DNA of 64,000 nucleotides from Cherax quadricarinatus (Eukaryota > Arthropoda > Malacostraca > Decapoda > Parastacidae): the NCBI RefSeq assembly GCF_038502225.1, contig NW_027195260.1, positions 62,001 through 126,000 of the forward strand, written 5' to 3'. Made by a program: the position numbers and the translations under genes. Shown piece by piece: positions 22,763-34,319 of this stretch. Within the stretch, counting starts at the first letter, position 1; each line of letters opens with the position of its first letter. The notes beneath the pieces were generated by a model. It searched no databases. It was not told where the DNA came from and saw nothing but the letters and a program-made list of their open reading frames with translations.

Positions 22763-23008
22763 TGTTACACACCACTCCCTTATGCTCCATTGTGTACGAA
22801 AATGAAAAGGCCTGACTATAATAAGTTCTGTAATATTATATCGTGAACCACTTTATTACTAGCTAGATAAAAAAGGTTCTACTATATATTATTATCGGGT
22901 ATTGTATAAATGATAGTTTCTCTCGAGCAAGATTGTACTTAAGATTTATGTTATTTGTTAGGTATTTCTATTGTATCATACACATGTCATGAATATTGTA
23001 TTATTGCA
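22763..23008 (+). repeat. Gypsy-A 3' LTR
   Basis: From TGTTACACACC to about TTATTGCA, roughly 246 bp. 22790-22840 matches the LTR-like piece near 2540-2590 (TATGCTCCATTGT, AAGTTCTGTAA). The right border is placed where P3 sequence begins and is approximate. Confidence 0.6.
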
Positions 23009-24089
23009 TTATATTTCGGTGGCATGACAGACAAGATGTCACACTGTTGTCATCAGTTCACCCTAACGAAATGACAAACACTGGCAGGCAGCATAGAGAA
23101 AGCAATGAACCCATTCTAAAACCTGCAGCTGTGATTGATTACACCCTCAATATGCGCTTAGTGGACAAATGTGACATGCAGATTTGGTTTGCTGATTGTG
23201 TTCGCAAGAGTTATAAATGGTACATAAAACTCTTTTTCCATCTTCTGGACATTTCCATGCTCAATGCTTATAATATGTATAAGATGAGGACCAGAAACAA
23301 ACCATCATATGGCAAATTCTGTTTGTCTGTCAGCAGACAAATAGTATTCAAGTACCAAGGAACAACACCTGCAGTAGACCGCCCACTAAATTATCAACAA
23401 CTACCTTCTCGTCAGAAGCGTGGTGATCACTTCCTAGTAAAACTATCTGCTATTGCTTTCAAGGAAAAGGCTCAGAAGAGGTGTTACATCTGTGCACATA
23501 CAAAAAAACACCCACAACAACGCAGAGACACTCGTTTTTTGTGTGTGAGGAGTGTAAAACACCACTCTGCATGACACCATGTTTCAAAGATTTCCACAGG
23601 CTGCAGAACTTCTAGAAACATTCCCTGTGACTGTATATGTGTATATAAAATATAGAAAAATAGTAATAAAGAACATTTTATATCATTTGTGTGTGAAAAC
23701 AATTTTAAACAATATAAGGACAACAGTGTTTGTGGAGCTATCGTGTAGTAAATAAACAGAAAAACTTATAAAATAGTGCTAATATTGATCTCACAGGCCA
23801 TAAAAGTTACTTGGAAAAAAAATTAAATAAAAATAGAAAATAGTACCTAAAAAAACAAAAAAATAATACCGGGTGAAGGCAGTCGGCGATGTTACCATAT
23901 ACCGGGCATTTTCTGTCAACTTCATGCCTCTATATCTCGGTAAGTATTGATGGTAAAATTTTTTTGTTTAGCCTATAATGTTTAGAAAAAAAAACTATCT
24001 TTTCATAAGGAAAAATAATTTTGTTTTTTTTTGAAATTTGGGCGACCCTGAGAACAAGTTTCTGAGAGGGCCTGGGGACCCTGAAAGGG
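23009..24089 (+). mobile_element. piggyBac element P3, 3' part
   Basis: Right end GGACCCTGAAAGGG followed by TTAA at 24090-24093; the paralogous CR1 copy at 59170-59190 shows the empty site (GGTTTAAGGTTGC). The left part is missing: sequence begins abruptly after the Gypsy-A LTR. It holds the transposase C-terminus and about 450 bp of AT-rich 3' region (23640-24089). Confidence 0.8.
23015..23640 (+). pseudogene. piggyBac transposase, C-terminal part
   Basis: An open stretch contains WHDRQDVTLLSSVH, NMRLVDKCDMQIWFADCVR, KLFFHLLDISMLNAYNMYK (a hallmark piggyBac helix) and the Cys-rich domain start RCYICAHTK. After a one-base shift in a T-run near 23540 the finger continues as CMTPCFKDFHR to a stop near 23616. 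The family's C-terminal zinc-binding domain recognises element ends. The best preserved piggyBac protein here, but without its N-terminal DDE part. Confidence 0.85.
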
Positions 24090-24922
24090 TTAAGGTTGCT
24101 GCTTATCATAACCCCCAAATCCTTCTCGCATTCTATACGGCTAAGTTCAACATTATTAAGCTGGTAGGTGCTAAGGTTATGGACATTTCTGAGCTTTAGA
24201 ATAATTGAACTACATCTGCCACTTTTCTGACCACGAATTGAGTTTGTCTAAATCCTCCTGAAGTTGTGAGACATTGACGTCTGAATCGATTATCCTACCT
24301 ATCTTCGTGTCATCAGCAAATTTGCTCATGTCACTAGTAATTCTCTCGTCAAGGTCGTTTATATATATTATAAACAACAATGGGCCTAAAACTGATCCCT
24401 GCGGAACGCCACTTGTTACAGATCCCCACTCAGATTTAACCCCATTTATGCACACTCTCTGCTTACTATTAGTGAGCCATGACTTGACCCATGACAGCAT
24501 TTTTCCCCCAATGCCATGAGCAGCCACTTTCTTCAACAGTCTCTGATGTGGTACTCTATCAAAAGCCTTACTGAAATCTAAATAAACAATATAGAATTCT
24601 TTATCCTGATCAACGGCCTCAAAAGCTTTGCTGAAAAAGGTTAATAAATTAGTTAGGAAGGAACGACCCCTGGTGAAACCATGTTGAGTATCATTAATCA
24701 AATTATGCCTATCGAGATGGCTTCTTATATATTTTTTTTTATTTTTTTTATTATCACACTGGCCTATTCCCACCAAGGCAGGGTGGCCCAAAAAAGAAAA
24801 ACTTTCACCATCATTCACTCCATCACTGTCTTGCCAGAAAGGTGCTTTACACTACAGTTTTTAAACTGCAACATTAACACCCCTCCTTCAGAGTGCAGGC
24901 ACTGTACTTCCCATCTCCAGGA

Positions 24923-26825
24923 CTAAAGTCCGGCCTGCCGGTTTCCCTGAACCCCTTCATAAATGTCACACTCCAACAGCACGTCAAGTATTAAAACCAT
25001 TTGTCTCCATTCACTCCTATCAAACACGCTCACGCATGCCTGCTGGAAGTCCAAGCCTCTTGCACACAAAACCTCCTTTACCTCCTCCCTCCAACCTTTC
25101 CTAGGCCGACCCCTACCCCACCTTCCTTCCACTACAGACTGATACACTCTTGAAGTCATTCTGTTTCGCTCCATTCTCTCTACATGTCCGAACCACCTCA
25201 ACAACCCTTCCTCAGCCCTCTGGACAACAGTTTTGGTAATCCTGCACCTCCTCCTAACTTCCAAACTACGAATTCTCAGCATTATATTCACACCACACAT
25301 TGCCCTCAGACATGACATCTCCACTGCCTCCAGCCTTCTCCTCACTGCAACATTCATCACCCATGCTTCACACCCATATAAGAGCGTTGGTAAAACTATA
25401 GTATCATACATTCCCCTCTTTGCCTCCAAGGACAAAGTTCTTTGTCTCCACAGACTCCTAAGTGCACCACTCACCCTTTTCCCCTCATCAATTCTATGAT
25501 TCACCTCATCTTTCATAGACCCATCCGCTGACACGTCCACTCCCAAATATCTGAATACATTCACCTCCTCCATACTCTCTCCCTCCAATCTGATATCCAA
25601 TCTTTCATCACCTAATCTTTTTGTTATCCTCATAACCTTACTCTTTCCTGTATTCACTTTTAATTTTATTCTTTTGCATACCCTACCAAATTCATCCACC
25701 AATCTCTGCAACTTCTCTTCAGAATCTCCCAAGAGCACAGTGTCATCAGCAAAGAGCAACTGTGACAACTCCCACTTTGTGTGTGATTCTTTATCTTTTA
25801 ACTCCACGCCTCTTGCCAAGACCCTCGCATTTACTTCTCTTACAACCCCATCTATAAATATATTAAACAACTACGGTGACATCACACATCACACATCCTT
25901 GTCTAAGGCCTACTTTTACTGGGAAATAATTTCCCTCTTTCCTACATGCTCTAACTTGAGCCTCACTATCCTCGTAAAAACTCTTCACAGCTTTCAGTAA
26001 CCTACCTCCTACACCATAAACCTGCAACATCTGCCACATTGCCCCCCTATCCACCCTGTCATATGCCTTTTCCAAATCCATAAATGCCACAAAGACCTCT
26101 TTAGCCTTACCTAAATGCTGCTCACTTATGTGTTTCACTGTAAACACCTGGTCCACACACCCCCTACCTTTCCTAAAGCCTCCTTGTTCATCTGCTATCC
26201 TATTCTCCGTCTTACTCTTAATTCTTTCAATAATAACTCTACCATACACTTAACCAGGTATACTCAACAAACTTATTATTTTTATTTTTTATTATCACAC
26301 TGGCCGATTCCCACCAAGGCAGGGTGGCCCGAAAAAGAAAAACTTTCACCATCATTCACTCCATCACTGTCTAGCCAGAAGGGTCATCTCCAGGACTCAA
26401 GTCCGGCCTGCCGGTTTCCCTGAATCCCTTCATAAATGTTACTTTGCTCACACTCCAACAAACTTATCCCCCTATAATTTTTGCACTCTCTTGTCCCCTT
26501 TGCCTTTATACAAAGGAAGTATGCATGCTCTCTGCCAATCCCTAGGTACCTTACCCTCTTCCATACATTTATTAAATAATTGCACCAACTACTCCAAAAC
26601 TATATCCCCACCTGCTTTTAACATTTCTATCTTTATCCCATCAATCCCGGCTGCCTTACCCCCTTTCATTTTACCTACTGGCTCATGAACTTCCCCCACA
26701 CTCACAACTGGCTCTTCCTCACTCCTACAAGATGTTATTCCTCCTTGCCCTATACACGAAATCACAGCTTCCCTATCTTCATCAACATTTAACAATTCCT
26801 CAAAATATTCCCTCCATCTTCCCAA
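24923..26825 (-). pseudogene. RTE-B reverse transcriptase and C-terminal domain
   Basis: 26825-26589 (MGRWREYFEELLN) starts the RT; a nested RTE tail interrupts at 26272-26475; 26249-25863 has DEQGGFRKGRGCVDQVF and AFMDLEKAYDRVDR; 25870-24923 has the catalytic LLFADDTVLL, FRYLGVDVSADGSM, YGCEAW and the RTE C-terminus (GLLRWFGHVERM, GRGRPRKGWREEV). Frameshifts near 25865 and 26249 plus the nested insert inactivate it. Confidence 0.85.
26272..26475 (-). mobile_element. truncated RTE tail nested inside RTE-B
   Basis: Same 3' UTR sequence as 24745-24970, inserted in the RT. CAACAAACTTAT occurs immediately on both sides (26266 and 26457 regions): a 12-base target-site duplication. It lacks about 60 bases of the usual tail around the GCAGGCACTGTAC block. 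Confidence 0.85.
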
Positions 26826-26830
26826 TACCT

Positions 26831-28090
26831 CTAACTCTCCATATATAACTCTCCTCTCCTATTTTTAACTGACAAATCCATTTGTTCTCTAGGCTTTCTT
26901 AACTTGTTAATCTCACTCCAAAACTTTTTCTTATTTTCAACAAAATTTGTTGATAACATCTCACCCACTCTCTCATTTGCTCTCTTTTTACATTGCTTCA
27001 CCACTCTCTTAACCTCTCTCTTTTTCTCCATATACTCTTCCCTCCTTGCATCACTTCTACTTTGTAAAAACTTCTCATATGCTAACTTTTTCTCCCTTAC
27101 TACTCTCTTTAAATCATCATTCCACCAATCGCTCCTCTTCCCTCCCACACCCACCTTCCTGTAACCACAAACTTCTGCCGAACACTCCAACACTACATTT
27201 TTAAACCTATCCCATACCTCTTCGACCCCATTGCCTATGCTCTCATTAGCCCATCTATCCTCCAATAGCTGTTAATATCTTACCCTAACTACCTCCTCTT
27301 TTAGTTTATAAACATTCACCTCTCTCTTCCCTGATGCTTCTATTCTCCTTGTATCCCATCTACCTTTTACTCTCAGTGTAGCTACAACTAAAAAGTGATC
27401 TGATATATCTGTGGCCCCTCTATAAACATGTACATCCTGAAGTCTACTCAACAGTCTTTTATCTACCAATACATAATCCAACAAACTACTGTCATTTTGC
27501 CCTATATCATATCTTGTATACTTATTTATCCTCTTTTTCTTAAAATATGTATTACCTATAACTAAACCTCTTTCTATACAAAGTTCAATCAAAGGGCTCC
27601 CATTATCATTTACACCTGGCACCCCAAACTTACCTACCACACCCTCTCTAAAAGTTTCTCCTACTTTAGCATTCAGGTCCCCTACCACAATTACTCTCTC
27701 ACTTGGTTCAAAGGCTCCTATACATTCACTTAACATCTCCCAAAATCTCTCTCTCTCCTCTACATTCCTCCCTTCTCCAGGTGCATACACGCTTATTATG
27801 ACCCACTTTTCGCATCCAACCTTTACTTTAATCCACATAATTCTTGAATTTACACATTCATATTCTCTTTTCTCCTTCCATAACTGATCCTTCAACATTA
27901 CTGCTACCCCTTCCTTTGCTCTAACTCTCTCAGATACTCCAGATTTAATTCCATTTATTTCCCCCCACCGAAATTCCCCTACCCCCTTCAACTTTGTTTC
28001 GCTTAGGGCCAGGACATCCAACTTCTTTTCATTCATAACATCAGCAATCATCTGTTTCTTGTCATCCGCACTACATCCACGCACATTCAA
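26831..28090 (-). pseudogene. RTE-B endonuclease and linker
   Basis: 28090-27272 encodes the APE endonuclease: MNVRGCSADDKKQMI, LALSETKLKGVG, ISVYAPGEGRN, VVVGDLNAKVG, DISDHFLVVATL, all catalytic motifs of the RTE clade. After a stop near 27270, 27265-26831 continues as a basic linker (WWNDDLKRVVREKKLAYEKF). It nicks the target to prime reverse transcription. Confidence 0.85.
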
Positions 28091-28497
28091 GCATCCCAGT
28101 TTTATAAAGTTTTTCTTCTTCTCTTTTTTAGTAAATGTCTTCAGGAGAAGGGGTTACTAGCCCATTGCTCCCGGCATTTTAGTCGCCTCATACGACACGC
28201 ATGGCTTACGGAGGAAAGATTCTTTTCCACTTCCCCATGGATAATAGAAGAAATAAAGAAGAACAAGAGCTATTTAGAAAAAGGAGAAAAACCTAGATGT
28301 ATGTATATATATATGCATGTGCGTGTCTGTGAAGTGTGACCAAAGTGTAAGTAGGAGTAGCAAGATATCCCTGTTATCTAGCGTGTTTATGAGACAGTAA
28401 AAGAGACCAGCAATCCTACCATCATGCGAAACAGTTACAGGTTTCTGCTTCACAGTCATCTGGCAGGACGGTAGTACTCCCCTGGGTGGTTACTGTC
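28091..28497 (-). other. RTE-B 5' UTR
   Basis: About 400 bp without a long frame between the element's 5' border and the endonuclease start. Its 5' edge GGTAGTAGGTTGG fits a full-length element. Confidence 0.65.
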
Positions 28498-30156
28498 TAC
28501 CAACCTACTACCTTATATTATCAGCTATAATTGACTCTAGTAATTTGCCTACAATTGAGGTTAGGGTTTTTGGGCAGTAATTTGACGGTAATGACTTGTC
28601 CCCTGCTTTACAAATAGGAATTATATTAGCCATCTTCCACATATCAGGCACTACACCTATTTGAAGAGTTAAATTAAAAATATTAGTTAAAGGTTCACAG
28701 AGTTCCATTTTACATTCTTTAAGAATCCTTGAAAAAAGTTCATCAGGGCCCCGGGAGTTATTTTGCTTTATCTGGTCTAACTGTTTGATAACCAGTTCAC
28801 TAATGACTGTGATATTGCATAATTTATCATCTTCAAGCCCACTATAAAAATTAATTACTGGGATGTTGTCAGTGTCTTCCTGAGTGAAAACCGAGAGAAA
28901 ATAATTATTAAGAATAGAGCACATTTCATTCTCCTTGTCAGTGAGATGCCCAGAGTTATTTTTAAGGGGACCTATCTTATCTCTAACTTTTGTTCTATAA
29001 ACCTGGGAAAAATTTTTTGGGTTAGTTTTTGAATCCCTAGCAACTGTAATTTCATAATCCTGTTTAGGTCTTCTTATCCCCTTTTTAATGTCCCTGTTAA
29101 TGTCAATATACTGATTCATAAGATGACCCTCACCTCTTTTGATACGCCTATAAATTCCTTTCTTCTGTCCTAAAAGATATTTGAGCCTATTATTCATCCA
29201 TTTGGGGTCATTTCTATTCAATCTAATTAACAATCTTTCTTAACACAATATATTCTGCCTTTGGGCAGCATGTATTGTGTTAAGAAAGCTGTCATACTGA
29301 TAGCTCTCTTCGTTACTCCAGTCCACAGATGATAAGTGTTCTCTAAGCCCATTGTAATCTACTAAACGAAAATCTGGGACCATTACTGAATTATCCCTAC
29401 TATCATACTTCCATTCAATGCTAAAGGTAATTGATTTGTGATCACTTGTCCCGAGTTCCTTTGTAATTTCTAAATTATTAACAAGGGTTTCCTTGTTTGC
29501 CAGAATTAAATCAAGCAGGTTATTTCCCCTTGTAGGCTCTGTCACAAACTGCTTCAAAAAACAATCCTGAACTACTTCTAAGAAATCGTTAGATTCTAAA
29601 TTCCCAGTCATGAAATTCTAATCAATCTGACCAAAGTTGATGTCCCCTAGAATTACTACGTTATCTTGCCTTGTGGCCTTAACAATTTCCTCCCATAGTA
29701 GTCTCCTTTGGTCCCTATCTAAGTTTGGAGGACAGTATATCACACCTAAAATCAATTTTTCGTGTCGCTCTGAAAATTCTATCCAAACAGACTGTATGTG
29801 TTATTTCAGATTTTGTACCCTTTTTTATGCAACAGTTCAAGCAATCTCCAACATACAATGCCACCCCACCCCCCTTCCCAATACTTCTATCTACAGTGGA
29901 CACCCTCGGTATTCGATGGCATCGGTATTCGATAAATCCGGTATTCGAGGCATTTTATCGCAAAAATTTTGCCTCAGTATCCGATCGAAAACCTGGTATT
30001 CGATGCGATTCGTACGAGACGTGTCCACGTGTGGCCTGAACTGCACCATGTGTGCCAGTGTTTACAAGCCAGCCAGTGTGCGCACATCTAAGGATACATT
30101 CGGTACATTCCACATTATCACTGTTTTTGGTGCTTGTTTCTGCAAAGTAAGTCACC

Positions 30157-31940
30157 ATGGGCCCCAAGAAAGCTTCTAGTGCCAACCCTTCGAGAAAAAA
30201 GGTGCTAATGACTATTGAAATGAAGAAAGAGATAATTGCAAAGTACGAAAGTGGAGTGCGTGTGTCGGAGCTGGTCAGGTTTTATAGTAAACTCCAATCA
30301 ACCATCTCTAATATAGTGACCAGGAAAACGGCAGTCAAGGAAGCTGTTCTTGCAAAACGTGCAACTGTGATTGCAAAACAGCGACTGCAAGTGTTAGAAA
30401 ATGTTGAGAGACTGTTATTGGTGTGGATAAATGAAAAATAGATAGCAGGAGATAGCATCTCTCAAGCTATCATTTGTGAAAAGGCTAGTCAGTTGCATGA
30501 CGATTTGGTAAAGAAATTGCCTGCAGCTAGTGCTGATGTGAGTGAATTTAAGGCTAGCAAAGGTTGGTTTGAAAGATTTAAGAATCATTGTGGCATACAT
30601 AGTGTGATTAGGCATGGTGAGGCTGCCAGTTCGGACCAGAAAGCAGCTGAAAAATATGTAAGGGAATTCAAGGATTACACACACAGTGCAGAATTTAAAC
30701 CTGAACAAGTGTTTAATTGCGACGAAACAGGCCTGTTTTGGAAGAAAATGCCAAGCAGGACCTACATCACTCAGGAGGAAAAGGCACTCCCAGGACATAA
30801 GCCTATGAAAGACAGGCTTACTCTGTTGATGTGTGCCAATGCTAGTGGTGATTGCAAAGTGAAGCCTTAATTGGTGTATCACTCTGAAACTCCCAGAGTG
30901 TTCAGGAAAAACAATATCCTCAAGGCTAATTTGTGTGTGCTGTGGAGGGCAAACAGTAAGGCATGGGTCACTAGGGACTTTTTCTATGACTGGTTACACC
31001 ATGCATTTGCCCCCAATGTGAAAAATTACCTAATTGAAAAGGAATTAGACCTTAAGTGCCTCCTGGTATTAGACATTGCCCCTGGTCATCTTACAGACTT
31101 GGCAGAGCGACTTTCTGGGGACATGAACTTCATTAAGGTCAAGTTTTTGCCTCCTAATACCACTCCTCTCCTGCAGCCCATGGACCAGCAGGTCATTTCC
31201 AACTTCAAGAAACTGTACACAAAAGCTATGTTTCAAAAGTGCTTTGTAGTGACCACAGAAACTCAACTGACTCTAAAAGAGTTTTGGAAGGATCACTTTA
31301 ATATCCTCAGTTGTATAAACCTTATAGGTATGGCTTGGGAGGGAGTGACTAAGAGGACCTTGAACTCTGGAAAAAACTGTGGCCAGAATGTGTAGACAAA
31401 AGGGATTTTGAAGGATTTGAGGCTAACCCTGAGAAGCCTATGCCAGTTGAGGAATCCATTGTGGCATTGGGGAAGTCCTTGGGGTTGGAGGTTAGTGGGC
31501 AGGATGTGGAAGAGTTGGTGGAGGAGGACAATGAAGAACTAACCACTGATGAGCTGCTAGGTCATCTTCAACAGCAAGAGGCCAGACCTGAGGAAACTGC
31601 TTCAGAGGAGGGGATAGAGAAATTGAAGAAGTTACCTACTTCAAAGATTAAGGAAATGTGTGCAATGTGGCTTAAAGTGCAAACCTTTTTTGATGACAAT
31701 CACCCTAACACAACTATTGCAAGCCGTGCTGGTGACTATTACACAGACAATGCTGTGAAACACTATAGGAATGTCATAAAGGAACGGGAGGTACAGGCCT
31801 CTATGGACAGATATGTTGTGCGACAGAAGTCCAGTGACTCTCAAGCTGGTCCTAGTGGCATTAAAAGAAGGGAAGTAACCCCGGAAAGGGACTTGCTACC
31901 TCAAGTCGTAATGGAAGGAGATTCCCCTTCTAAACACTAA
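30157..31940 (+). pseudogene. Tigger transposase (CENP-B HTH plus DDE)
   Basis: Order: basic N-terminus MGPKKASSANPSRKK; first HTH (KYESGVRVSELVRFYSK); second HTH/CENP-B part (FKASKGWFERFKNH, ~30550-30595); DDE core with FNCDETGLFW (30714), LLVLDIAPGH (31063, usual DNAPGH so Asn is replaced by Ile) and QPMDQQVISNFKKLY (31180). The acidic C-terminal part (DVEELVEEDNEE, SMDRYVVRQKSS, GPSGIKRREVTPE) is in another frame after a shift near 31395. Stops at 30439 and 30868. Inactive. T1, T2, T3 and T6 are deleted versions of such a gene. Confidence 0.95.
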
Positions 31941-31989
31941 CACCTCTCCCCTCCTCCCATCCCATCAATCATCACCAGATCTTCATTAA

Positions 31990-32695
31990 AGGTCCACCAA
32001 TATTCAAAACACTCAACCTACTCACCATACAAAACATCCATACTTATTACTGCACTTATTACATACATAGAACACTTAACTCTGATATTAACCCTCCCCT
32101 CAAACATCTCCTTGCCAACCTCAACAGAACACATGACCATAATACAAGGCACAGATCACTCTTTGATGTTCCTCGTGTCCATCTCACGCTATGCAAAAAC
32201 TCAATGCACATAAAAGGCCCTAAAATCTGGAATTCATTACCTGTAAATATAAAAGAAACACTACCTGTTTATAAATTCAAGTCTCTTCCCAAAGTTCACT
32301 TACTCACTCAAAACCAAATAAATACTGAATAACTGAACCATATAAATTGTATATCCTAAATGTTACTTACAATTATATCACACAAATGTTAAACCTAACT
32401 TTGTTATTTTTTTAAATACACTACCTAACAGAATACTCCATTCTACTGAATGAACAGTAATGCATGCAACCATTGGACCTGTCTTTGTAATACTCATTTG
32501 TATTTTATAGTTATCTGTTTACAATAATGTCTTATCACTGATTTCATCATTGCTTAGTTAATCTTAAGTTAATTTTAAGCCAGCCCGTAATGCTATGCAT
32601 ATAAGTGGCTTTGGCATGCTGCTCTTACCTGTATTTTTTGTACCTCTGTTTGTATGCTAAATTTCTAAATAAAAATAAAATAAAAAAATAAAGGT
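31990..32695 (+). mobile_element. LINE-D 3' end fragment in T-long
   Basis: Encodes the LINE-D C-terminus in + orientation (FDVPRVHLTLCKNSM, KGPKIWNSLPVN) followed by a 3' UTR and an A-rich end at 32670-32692. TAAAGGT occurs at both borders (31988 and 32690 regions), a likely target duplication. Confidence 0.8.
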
Positions 32696-33251
32696 AAGTT
32701 CAATTATTCTATTGTTATTGTTGTTATTGTAATTATTCTATTTCATTAAACTTAATATTTCATGTAGTAAATTTTTTTTTTCATACTTTTGGGTGTCTTG
32801 CATGGATTAATTTGATTTCCATTATTTCTTATGAGGAAAATTGATTCTCAGGAATGGATTAATATCGAATACCAGGGGTCCACTGTACTTGGAACAGTTT
32901 AAAACCCTGAATGTGACATTCTGCAGGCATGTCCCGACTTTTTGAATTAAACCATGTCTCAGTTATGGCAAATGCATCAGTGTTACCTGCACTAGCAACT
33001 TATCTCAACTCGTCCATCTTATTCCTAGCACTCCGGCTATTAGCATAATATACATTGAAAGACCCTCCTTTCTCTTTACCCTTCCTGCTCATTTTTTTTT
33101 CTACTAAACCTATTACTATCCTTGTCACCTAGTGCCACTGGCTTTCCAATATCTACCATGTTCTGCTTATTACTAGTTCCCCTAGAACTCATAATATTAC
33201 TGCACTGGGACTTCACTGTTTTCCCGCCAAAATCCCTACCACTAACTATTT

Positions 33252-34319
33252 CTAGTTTAAAGTCCTAACTGCTCCCTCCACTGCAGTTGCCAGTGCCCCC
33301 ACCCCAGACCTAGATAAGTGTCCCCCATTCCTGGCATACATGTCATTTCTGCCATAGAAGAGGTCCCAGTTGTCAATGAATGTTACCGCATTTTCCTTAC
33401 AGTATTTGTCGTATTTGTCCAGCCAGCAATTGACACCAATTGCCCTGGACAACCATTTGTTTCCAACTCCTCTCCTTGTCAAAATATCACATATGACAGG
33501 GTTCCCACCCTTCCTCCTAATTATCTCTATTGCTGACTTATACCTGCTAATCAGGTCCTCACTCCTACGTCTGCCAACATCGTTGCCTCCAGCACTGAGA
33601 CAGATAATAGGATTGCTCCCATTACCTCTCATAATGTTATCCAGATGGCTAACAATATCCTTCATCCCAGCACCAGGAAAACACACTCTCTGCCTCCTAC
33701 TCTTATCCTTCACGCAGAATGCCCTATCCATGTACTTAATCTGGCTATCCCCAACAACAACTATTTTTTACCTTCCTTGGCGTCGTTCGTTGTGATGTTC
33801 CCAAGTAATCGACTCACATTCGTCAGGTAGCACTACACCTTCAGTTGTGGAATTCGTCAAGCAGTTCTCGATGGTCTTCGTTGGGGTTTCTAGGGATGTC
33901 TCACTCATGCCTGCCAATGCTTCCTTGGTGCTTGTTGTGGTATTCCCAGTAGAACACCCACATTCGTCAGGTAGCACCAAAAATGGTTTGGAGGGTTCCA
34001 CAGTAGTCTTCTGATTCCTTGTTATTTCTACCTCTCTAACAGTCTTCTTGATCCTCAGCTTGATTCCTTGTTGCCCGGCCACTGACCAAGTTCCCCTCTT
34101 AACCTGGGGACTCACAACAGGAGGACTACTACGAATCCTCTTGTTCTCCGTTAATCGCCAGATCTCCAGCTTAGCAACCCTAAGCTCTTCTTTCAGCTGC
34201 TGGTAAATTTGTTCAAGGGAGGGCATCCTGAACCAGGATGCCCTCTTTTGAACAACTTTACCAGCTGGCCTTAAATTCACCAATGTGAGCACTAGTTCCA
34301 GGCATTTTTTCCTGTTCAC
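33252..34319 (-). pseudogene. CR1-B ORF1 with SGNH-hydrolase (esterase) domain
   Basis: 34240-33768 encodes a variable N-terminal part with a helical stretch (SLEQIYQQLKEELRVAKLEI). After a shift in an A-run near 33770 the second part reads VVVGDSQIKYMDRAF (block I GDS), ICLSAGGNDVG (GxND block) and GGHLSRSGVGAL (His block) to a stop at 33252. Esterase domains are known in ORF1 of CR1-clade LINEs. The Asp usually near the His is not clear here. Codons before about 34245 belong to the Tigger T7 side of the junction. Confidence 0.75.

Larger units (their letters stand above)
2500..23008 (+). mobile_element. Ty3/Gypsy retrotransposon Gypsy-A, split by P1 and P2
   Basis: Parts in order on the plus strand: an LTR-like piece (about 2515-2590), integrase (about 2590-3436), [P1], reverse transcriptase N-half (10467-11072), [P2], RT C-half plus RNase H (21883-22575), polypurine tract (22751-22762) and 3' LTR (22763-23008). 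Gag and protease are missing, apparently deleted between the 5' LTR piece and integrase. Integrase precedes RT, the reverse of ordinary Gypsy order and as in the Gmr1 group. Both insertions can be removed precisely: P1 leaves TTAA and P2 leaves CTAA with the frame restored. The copy is inactive. Confidence 0.75.
24735..28497 (-). mobile_element. full-length RTE LINE RTE-B
   Basis: The 5' end at 28497 (GGTAGTAGGTTGG on the minus strand) and an A/T-rich tail at 24735 give about 3.76 kb. Flanking CTTATAT (before 24735 and after 28497) looks like the target-site duplication; CR1-A at 59825-59840 is the unoccupied site. Order: 5' UTR, APE endonuclease, linker, RT, C-terminal domain, 3' UTR. Confidence 0.85.
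29894..32885 (+). mobile_element. near full-length pogo/Tigger element T-long
   Basis: TA at 29892-29893 and 32886-32887; ends CAGTGGACACCCTCGGTATT and, reverse-complemented, CAGTGGACCCCTGGTATTCG. The longest Tigger transposase here (30157-31940), plus a LINE-D 3' fragment inserted at 31990-32695. Inserted in CR1-B ORF2. Confidence 0.95.
24094..33130 (-). pseudogene. CR1-B ORF2 (endonuclease/RT), interrupted
   Basis: In minus-strand order: endonuclease start (32886-33130), [Tigger], [15 protein letters not shown] region (29894-29700), LILANKETLVNNLEI (29500s) and [14 protein letters not shown] fingers (28508-29233, NIFNLTLQIG), [RTE-B], then [30 protein letters not shown] and KFADDTKIG (24290-24640). 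Besides the inserts there are point frameshifts and stops. Same protein type as CR1-A. Confidence 0.85.
24094..34245 (-). mobile_element. CR1 LINE copy CR1-B, split by P3, RTE-B and a Tigger
   Basis: Pieces 24094-24735, 28498-29893 and 32886-34245 align in order with CR1-A (58446-61500), which lacks all three inserts; CR1-B also has ORF1 upstream. The 3' end beyond the P3 insertion is not in its place. Its 5' end lies inside Tigger T7 (break near 34245). Confidence 0.85.
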
